A DNA stretch of 10,406 bases. It comes from an uncultured Lentisphaeria bacterium (lineage in GTDB: Bacteria > Verrucomicrobiota > Lentisphaeria > Victivallales > Victivallaceae). The notes under the pieces were generated by a model. The model worked only from the letters and a program-made list of their open reading frames with translations. It was not told where the DNA came from and did no database searches. Of the stretch, positions 5,866 through 10,406 are shown one piece after another (position 1 is the stretch's first letter; every line of letters begins with the position of its first letter). Made by a program: the position numbers and the translations under genes. The stretch spans positions 1 to 10,406 of the forward strand of contig CALABZ010000066.1 of NCBI GenBank assembly GCA_937888615.1. Direction: 5' to 3'.

Positions 5866-7628
5866 CGGTTCCTCTTTCGCGGTGTGAATTTCAATTCGTA
5901 TTCGCCTTTTGCGCCGGAATGTGCGGCAATGGTCAGGCGGTTGATGCTGCGCCCCCATGCTTTCCGTTGAAAAGCATCATTCAGAAGAATTTTACGGCAG
6001 GATACTTCGGCGCCATTGGATACTATCTGCACGTTCATATTGCCGACTTCCCATACTTCGCTCCGGGAACTCACCTCCGCCGGGGTATGCAGCGCGAGCG
6101 TGACCGTGTTGCCATCGCCTTTCAATTCCCAGGCGTCACGAATCATGACGCTTTGTTCCGATAAATTGAATACGATGGTTCGAATGCATTTTTTCAGGCC
6201 GGTTTCGGCGGGGTAAGCCGGGGCCAGGTCCATTTCCAGCACGCACGTTTTGGAAGTCCGGGTGAACTTGACGTTTCCGGCACGGTATTCCAGACCGGGC
6301 TGCTGCTTCATGCCGTTGAACTGAGGCATGTTGTGGGCGTCGGCATTAATCAGCCAGTTTTCGTAACGTTTTTCGCTGAAGGTTTCTTTCGTATACTCTG
6401 AACAACCGAGATCGACAATCACCGGTTTGTTTTGATAAAAGATAATGAATTGACCAACGTCGATATGGTTGTGGTTCTCCTGATTGTGTCCACCTTTGGC
6501 GGCCAGGGTCAGCCCTTCGTTTTTGACGAACAGCAACTGCGTATGCTCATACCAGGATATGGTGTTCGCCGTGCTTTTGCGCGATATGGCCGGTCCCGGT
6601 CCCCAGAAAATTGCCGCGAGATTCAGGACAATATCCCTGCTTATAACCGGAGTTTCTTTCTTTCTGTCAAACAATTCCATCGCCAGGGCTTTCATCGCGG
6701 GGCTGTCAACTCGCTCACCGTAACGGCGACAGGAGGCCCAATGGATGAAGTCGGAGTTGGTCTTGGCATCGGCGAATGCCGCCAGATAACCGTCCCCAAG
6801 ATAAGCATCGGTGATATATTCACCCATTTTCTTGATTTTGGGATTGTCAGGCCATGTTTGCAGTTGTTCGAAGAAAAACAGCATGACCGCCGGTGAGACC
6901 TGCCAATAGGTCGGCCCCTCGTCGCACCCTCCATCCTCGGAATATTTCCGGATATACTGATCGACACTTTTCGAAAGCAGTTCGATCATCTTTTTTCGCC
7001 GGGCCGGATCGTCAGCCAATACGGTCAGAATCACTCCCAGGCAATTACTGCTGACCCACGGGGTCCAGTTATTGCGTCCCTCCTGCCACCAGAATGTTTG
7101 TGTTTCCAGTGGTTCGATGATTCGTTCCAACAGGGTTTGGCGGAGCATTTTCACCAGATTCGGCGACACTTCTTTCAGTTCCGGTTCCAATAGGTTCAGG
7201 GCTTGAGAGAGCAACATGCCGGTTTCGGCGGCGAAAAGATCAATGCACTCGTGCTCAAGGAACGGCAGGGGATCGTTGCCGCGCGGCACATGGGCCGGTA
7301 CGCACCAGGTGTGTTCGGCGGTGATTTCCCAGATGTAGTCGATAATACGATCCAGAAAACGTCCCCGGTACTCAATCGCTTCGGCCAGAATCAAGGTATT
7401 CAAGTTCTGGCGGCGTAGGAAGTACGGCTGCTCATAATGGGTCCGATTGCCGTTGCGGACGAATTCCATGTAGAGATGGGCCGGAAGAGGCGGAATGTCT
7501 TCAGATTGAATCCGTTTTGCTTCCTGCAGGATATACTTGCGATACCCGCGGTTCCACGGCTGTTTCAGTGCATGTTTCCATTCCGCCCGGTTGGCCGCCG
7601 GGGGGAAAAGCATTTGTCCGGTTTTCAC
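5862..7628 (-). CDS. Heparinase II/III-family protein (intracellular polysaccharide-lyase-like)
   Basis: 588 residues with an N-terminal helical toroid (to about residue 350) and a C-terminal beta-sandwich, the plan of heparinase II/III and oligoalginate lyases. Marker motifs are EGRNNWTPW (183-191), EDGGCDEGPTYW (231-242), HNQENHNHIDVGQF (381-394) and DAHNMPQFNG (430-439). In relatives, Asn, His and Tyr at such sites carry out beta-elimination on uronate-containing glycans. No signal peptide or lipobox is seen (the start reads MKTGQMLFPPAAN), so it should act in the cytoplasm on imported oligosaccharides. The start is GTG 7628, with AAGGA eight bases upstream, and overlaps the stop of the XRE-cupin gene as GTGA. 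The end overlaps the OYE gene by four bases. The substrate cannot be read from sequence, and some family members may not be lyases. Confidence 0.9.
   Translation of the reverse strand: MKTGQMLFPPAANRAEWKHALKQPWNRGYRKYILQEAKRIQSEDIPPLPAHLYMEFVRNGNRTHYEQPYFLRRQNLNTLILAEAIEYRGRFLDRIIDYIWEITAEHTWCVPAHVPRGNDPLPFLEHECIDLFAAETGMLLSQALNLLEPELKEVSPNLVKMLRQTLLERIIEPLETQTFWWQEGRNNWTPWVSSNCLGVILTVLADDPARRKKMIELLSKSVDQYIRKYSEDGGCDEGPTYWQVSPAVMLFFFEQLQTWPDNPKIKKMGEYITDAYLGDGYLAAFADAKTNSDFIHWASCRRYGERVDSPAMKALAMELFDRKKETPVISRDIVLNLAAIFWGPGPAISRKSTANTISWYEHTQLLFVKNEGLTLAAKGGHNQENHNHIDVGQFIIFYQNKPVIVDLGCSEYTKETFSEKRYENWLINADAHNMPQFNGMKQQPGLEYRAGNVKFTRTSKTCVLEMDLAPAYPAETGLKKCIRTIVFNLSEQSVMIRDAWELKGDGNTVTLALHTPAEVSSRSEVWEVGNMNVQIVSNGAEVSCRKILLNDAFQRKAWGRSINRLTIAAHSGAKGEYELKFTPRKRNR
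5870..5875 (-). promoter_or_regulatory. Shine-Dalgarno AGAGGA for the OYE gene
   Basis: On the minus strand AGAGGA, then ACCG, then ATG (5865). The site lies inside the last codons of the heparinase-like gene. It fixes the OYE start at 5865, against the longer frame that opens at 5958 within the neighbouring gene. Confidence 0.75.
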
Positions 7629-8164
7629 AGTTTGAATCCTTCTTTTAAGTGAACAATAAAGACTTCACAGTCTTCAAGGACTTGATACCGGTGCCGGTTC
7701 AGAGCGTCGAACATGATCGATTCGCCCGCCGACAGTTTGTAATCCCCTTCCGGCAGGCTGAATATCACCCTGCCCTTCAGCACCCAGCACACTTCCGAGC
7801 CGCTCCGGTGCAAATGCGGCCGTTCCAGGACAGCACCCGCCGGAGCGGTGCCGCGCAACCCTTTCATATTGGAATATGATATCTCCTGAAAATGAAATCC
7901 ATCCGTATCCCGTTCCGTCATTTTCGAGAGGCGGGCGTGACGGTTTTCGGCGGCATTGATCAAATCAGCGGCGCTGATGCCGAACGCCCGCGCCAGCTTG
8001 CCGATCGTTTCCAGTCCGGCGGTAATCTGGTTGCGTTCCAGTTTGGAAATCACGGCGGCGGAAACTCCGCTGCGTTCGGTCAGCTCAGCAATACTGAGTT
8101 TTTCATTTTTGCGGATATCGCGCAGGATGGAGAAATCATACATGCCATCATTGAATTCACTCAT
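7625..8164 (-). CDS. XRE-family regulator with C-terminal cupin sensor domain
   Basis: A 179-residue regulator of the MerR-like-size XRE/cupin class. Residues 11-68 form a lambda-repressor-type HTH (LRDIRKNEKLSIAELTERSG, then VSAAVISKLERN). Residues ~112-175 form a cupin barrel. Its first motif is HLHRSGSEVCWVLKG, with His117, His119 and Glu124 in the usual metal positions; the second motif includes His158. Such proteins usually repress or activate adjacent catabolic operons according to a small ligand. Here the gene is in mid-operon: it starts eight bases before the end of the flavoprotein gene and its stop overlaps the heparinase-like gene by four. This suggests it reports on the same pathway, probably by autoregulation (inference). 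The start at ATG 8164 (GGGAG ten bases upstream) is preferred to an earlier ATG at 8203 deep inside the preceding gene. Confidence 0.92.
   Translation of the reverse strand: MSEFNDGMYDFSILRDIRKNEKLSIAELTERSGVSAAVISKLERNQITAGLETIGKLARAFGISAADLINAAENRHARLSKMTERDTDGFHFQEISYSNMKGLRGTAPAGAVLERPHLHRSGSEVCWVLKGRVIFSLPEGDYKLSAGESIMFDALNRHRYQVLEDCEVFIVHLKEGFKL
7637..7641 (-). promoter_or_regulatory. Shine-Dalgarno AAGGA for the GTG-started heparinase-like gene
   Basis: AAGGA, eight bases, then GTG (7628-7626) on the minus strand. The next in-frame ATG is five codons further in and has no comparable ribosome site, which supports the GTG start and the GTGA overlap with the XRE-cupin stop. Confidence 0.65.
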
Positions 8165-10043
8165 AAATTTTCTGCTCCCGATAATCGTTCCAGATATTTT
8201 CAAACCAGCCGTTGCTTTCCGGCAGAGGACGGCACGGCTCCCAGTAATTTTTCACCGATTCACCGTCGTAAACGGTCAAGTGGACCCGCGAACGAAATGC
8301 ACGATTCTCCAACTGGTAGTGCCAATCTGTTCCACGAATCGCCGGACCGTCCGAGTCCAGCACCAGCGACGAGCCACGGGAACCAATCCCCTGCCCTGCC
8401 GCCGCCGCAATCGCCTCCAGATAAACGGCATGGGCGAGGCAAAGCTGTAAATTGCGCAGGGTTTCGGCTTTGCCGTTCGGCCCCTGCCAACAGCATCCCT
8501 GTCCCAATAGACGGCGATACTGGGCCCAGGCCACGGAACAGGCGTTTTCACCGCGTATCTGCGCGCCGTATTGCGTCATGCGTTCCTGGAATTCAAGCCG
8601 TTCGGCCTGCCAGTCGTTCGGATTTGAGGATTTTGCCAAAACACCATTTAAAAATTCCAGCTCGGCGGCCACTGTGTTTTCGAAAGCCGCTTCGTCAAGG
8701 GTGTTTTCCCGATAACGGGCCGCGATGTATTCTGCGGCCCGGAACGCTCCCGTCTGCCCCGCATTCAGAGCGGAACCGCCGGGCCGCGCGACGCCGTGCG
8801 AACCGTTCACCTCCCCGATCGGGAAAAGGTGCGGGATGTTTTCCGATTCCCACCAGCAGTTCGCGGCCAGTCCGCCGTTGTTATGCTGGGCGCAAACGGC
8901 GATTTCGAGCGGTTCACGACTCAGGTCGATGCCGTGATCCGCGTACAGTTCAATCGCGGGGCGATTCATTTTTGCCAGCCGTTCGAGCGGCGTACCGAAC
9001 AACGCACCGGATTTTTCCAGATATTCGTAAGCTTCCGGTTCAAGCGTGTTGAAGTCGAAATCACATCCGTTGGACCGGTAATCCAGGAACACCCGCCGTT
9101 TTTTTAGAACGGTTTCCTGATAAACCAGAATATCGATCATGGAGGAGCCGTCCGGGATTTTGGTTGTATCGAAAGGCCATTGATAGCCTTTCAGAAATAA
9201 CATCGAATTCATGCGTCCGGCGTCGTCGTAATAATCCAACAGGAATTCCCGTTCGTCACCGATGCCATCGGACGCCGTCGAAATCACGCGCGGCAACACC
9301 TGCATATAAGTGCCGGAGACATTCCAGCGGAATTTGATCGAACCAAGCCCGAATTGCGATTCCGGCAGGTTCCGCGCCAGAGCTCCGGCCCGGAGCGCCA
9401 GCCCGATCGCGCCGGTATGGACAGCCGGATAAACCGATGCCTTGTACAATCCCCCCGGTCCACCGACCGCGAAAACGACGTTTTCCGCCCGGAATACTTC
9501 GAATTCGCCCGCGTCGTCAACGGCAATGACCCCCGCCGCCCGTCCATCGACGGTCAACAACGACACAGCCACCCTGCCCTCCATGACCGGCATATTGCGT
9601 TTTTTTACTTCTTCAATCAGTTTACGGCACATTTCGCGGGACGTATATGGTCCGCAGGAGGTGGCCCGGCAGAACGGATCATGGTCCGTTTTGTACCCGA
9701 TATACTGTCCGAACCGGTCATGGGGAAACGGTACGCCGAGGTTCACCAGATGGTAAAACCCGCGCACCGACAGGGCTGCTTCCGCCAATGCGATATCGCC
9801 GTGCATACCGCCGCCGTTGAATAGCGTTTCGGCCAGTTGTTCCGGGGAGTCCGGCGTCCGTCCGTACATGCCGAGTTTGTAGTAAGTCTGCTTGTCGCTG
9901 CCGGTATTGATTGACGTTCCTTTGTCCAGTCCTTCGGTCAGGATCAGGACATCGTCGATTCCGAGCGAATTTAATTGCAATGCGGCGTTCAGTCCGGCCG
10001 CGCCGCTTCCCAATACCAATGTATGTACGCTGTAATGCATCAT
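8157..10043 (-). CDS. FAD-dependent oxidoreductase, fumarate reductase/succinate dehydrogenase flavoprotein-like
   Basis: 628 residues of the FRD/SDH flavoprotein/L-aspartate oxidase superfamily. An N-terminal Rossmann motif LGSGAAGLNAALQL (11-24) binds FAD. INTGSDKQTYYK (45-56) sits where relatives have the flavin-contacting AQGG segment. CAQHNNGGLAAN (384-395) matches the active-site HxxGG region with His387. GEVNGSHGVARPGGSALNAG (410-429) gives the second FAD contact and conserved Arg420. A helical C-terminal domain follows (about 440-600). There is no signal peptide, haem site or FMN-binding domain, so it is likely cytoplasmic and not a periplasmic respiratory reductase. It could reduce an enoate or oxidise a C-C or C-OH substrate; the direction is not evident. 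The start at ATG 10043 has GAGGAG five bases upstream; ATG 10040 is equally possible. It lies 15 bases after the SDR stop and overlaps the XRE-cupin gene by eight bases. Confidence 0.88.
   Translation of the reverse strand: MMHYSVHTLVLGSGAAGLNAALQLNSLGIDDVLILTEGLDKGTSINTGSDKQTYYKLGMYGRTPDSPEQLAETLFNGGGMHGDIALAEAALSVRGFYHLVNLGVPFPHDRFGQYIGYKTDHDPFCRATSCGPYTSREMCRKLIEEVKKRNMPVMEGRVAVSLLTVDGRAAGVIAVDDAGEFEVFRAENVVFAVGGPGGLYKASVYPAVHTGAIGLALRAGALARNLPESQFGLGSIKFRWNVSGTYMQVLPRVISTASDGIGDEREFLLDYYDDAGRMNSMLFLKGYQWPFDTTKIPDGSSMIDILVYQETVLKKRRVFLDYRSNGCDFDFNTLEPEAYEYLEKSGALFGTPLERLAKMNRPAIELYADHGIDLSREPLEIAVCAQHNNGGLAANCWWESENIPHLFPIGEVNGSHGVARPGGSALNAGQTGAFRAAEYIAARYRENTLDEAAFENTVAAELEFLNGVLAKSSNPNDWQAERLEFQERMTQYGAQIRGENACSVAWAQYRRLLGQGCCWQGPNGKAETLRNLQLCLAHAVYLEAIAAAAGQGIGSRGSSLVLDSDGPAIRGTDWHYQLENRAFRSRVHLTVYDGESVKNYWEPCRPLPESNGWFENIWNDYREQKIYE
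8175..8179 (-). promoter_or_regulatory. Shine-Dalgarno GGGAG for the XRE-cupin gene
   Basis: On the minus strand GGGAG lies ten bases before ATG 8164, inside the 3' end of the flavoprotein gene. Spacing is a little long, which fits a start that depends on coupling with upstream translation. Confidence 0.5.
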
Positions 10044-10058
10044 TTTCGCTCCTCGCTG

Positions 10059-10406
10059 TCAGAGCCGGGGGATTTCCATGCCGCCGTCGATATTGATAAC
10101 CTGCCCGGTGGAGTACGCGAGCGCTCCGTCGGCCAGCATCAGCGCGGCCTTGCCGGCAATCCCCAGCGCTTCTGCAGGCACAGACCGTCATTGATCAGCC
10201 GGTCGTATTTTTCGGTAACGGCGCTGGTCATGTCGGTCTTGATAATGCCGGGACGGATTTCATAAACCGGAATGCCATATTCGGCCAACCGGACCGCCCA
10301 AAGTTTACTGCTCATGGAAACGCCCGCTTTGGAAATACAGTATTCGCCGCGGCTGACCGAAGCCACCGTCGAAGAAATCGAACCGACATTGATGATCGTC
10401 GCTTCG
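10059..10406 (-). pseudogene. SDR-family dehydrogenase/reductase, frameshifted near its C-terminus (N-terminus outside window)
   Basis: A short-chain dehydrogenase/reductase (FabG-like) enters from the right edge. INVGSISS with the catalytic Ser, then EYCISK with the YxxxK pair, and RPGIIKTDM are all intact. The frame continues through GLCLQKRWGLP and then breaks near 10152-10157, reading PARPR and stopping at TGA 10139. The expected C-terminus, GKAALMLADG...STGQVINIDGG and a final EIPRL, is present in another frame, ending at TGA 10059. Family members normally have a PED-I/V-G segment between RWGLP and the GKA helix, and it is missing. The product would lack the last ~30 residues. It precedes the flavoprotein gene by 15 bases. 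It may be a real recent lesion or an assembly error, but a single-base error does not restore the missing residues. Confidence 0.8.

Larger units (their letters stand above)
4429..10406 (-). other. Five-gene operon: SDR, FRD-like flavoprotein, XRE-cupin, heparinase II/III-like, OYE
   Basis: All five genes lie on the minus strand with junctions of +15, -8, -4 and -4 bases. There is no room for internal terminators, and the ribosome sites lie inside the preceding genes. This is the arrangement of one translationally coupled transcript whose promoter lies to the right of the window. The contents point to catabolism of an imported saccharide involving redox steps, with a built-in sensor. No transporter, isomerase or kinase of the pathway is within the window. 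Confidence 0.8.

Noticed and set aside
5866..5958. Longer OYE start at 5958 (31 extra residues)
   Set aside because: The extra part lies within the heparinase-like gene, is arginine-rich and unlike the family. ATG 5865 has a good ribosome site and an ATGA overlap.
7892..9052. Long plus-strand frame of about 386 codons opposite the XRE-cupin and flavoprotein genes
   Set aside because: Both minus-strand genes have strong family motifs through this stretch. The plus frame is arginine/proline-rich low-complexity translation typical of the antisense of GC-rich coding DNA.
1..10406. CRISPR arrays, insertion sequences, prophage or tRNA-attached integration sites
   Set aside because: No regularly spaced repeats, transposase or integrase frames, tRNA genes or long terminal repeats were seen on either strand.

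Overview
This 10.4 kb window is a bacterial chromosomal segment. It carries a housekeeping tRNA-modification gene (mnmG) beside an accessory, carbohydrate-linked redox operon. The gene mix suggests a PVC-superphylum or similar polysaccharide-degrading anaerobe, perhaps Lentisphaerota/Victivallales: an AraC regulator, a signal-less heparinase II/III-like protein, an OYE-family reductase with a CRTFGDC-type tail, and a fumarate-reductase-like flavoprotein with an INTGSDKQTYYK motif. That placement is inference from gene style; there is no rRNA or other phylogenetic marker beyond MnmG.

Layout: (1) 1-432 (+) is the C-terminal part of an AraC-family regulator cut by the left edge. (2) It converges, with a 4-base gap, on a minus-strand pair: mnmG (1360-3219) followed by an OppC/DppC-type permease (437-1357). 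(3) 3220-3596 is an AT-rich divergent intergenic region with palindromes, candidate promoters in both directions and a 5'-leader hairpin. (4) 3597-4355 (+) is a membrane-anchored SIMPL-domain (DUF541) protein, closed by a strong intrinsic terminator (4374-4424). (5) 4429-10406 is a tightly packed minus-strand operon read from right to left: SDR dehydrogenase (frameshifted, cut by the right edge), FAD-dependent fumarate-reductase-like protein, XRE-cupin regulator, heparinase II/III-like protein, OYE-family NADH:flavin oxidoreductase. Junctions are a 15-base gap, then overlaps of 8, 4 and 4 bases.

The five-gene operon is the most interesting part. The lyase-like protein has no signal peptide and would act on imported oligosaccharides. 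If it is a lyase it would leave a C4=C5 unsaturated sugar. The OYE protein (ene-reductase fold) and the FRD-like flavoprotein (alkene reductase fold) could then act on unsaturated or keto intermediates together with the SDR, under an embedded XRE-cupin sensor. This pathway is a hypothesis. The SDR copy seems broken by a short deletion that removes the conserved segment after RWGLP and shifts the frame, so the pathway may be decaying or use another dehydrogenase.
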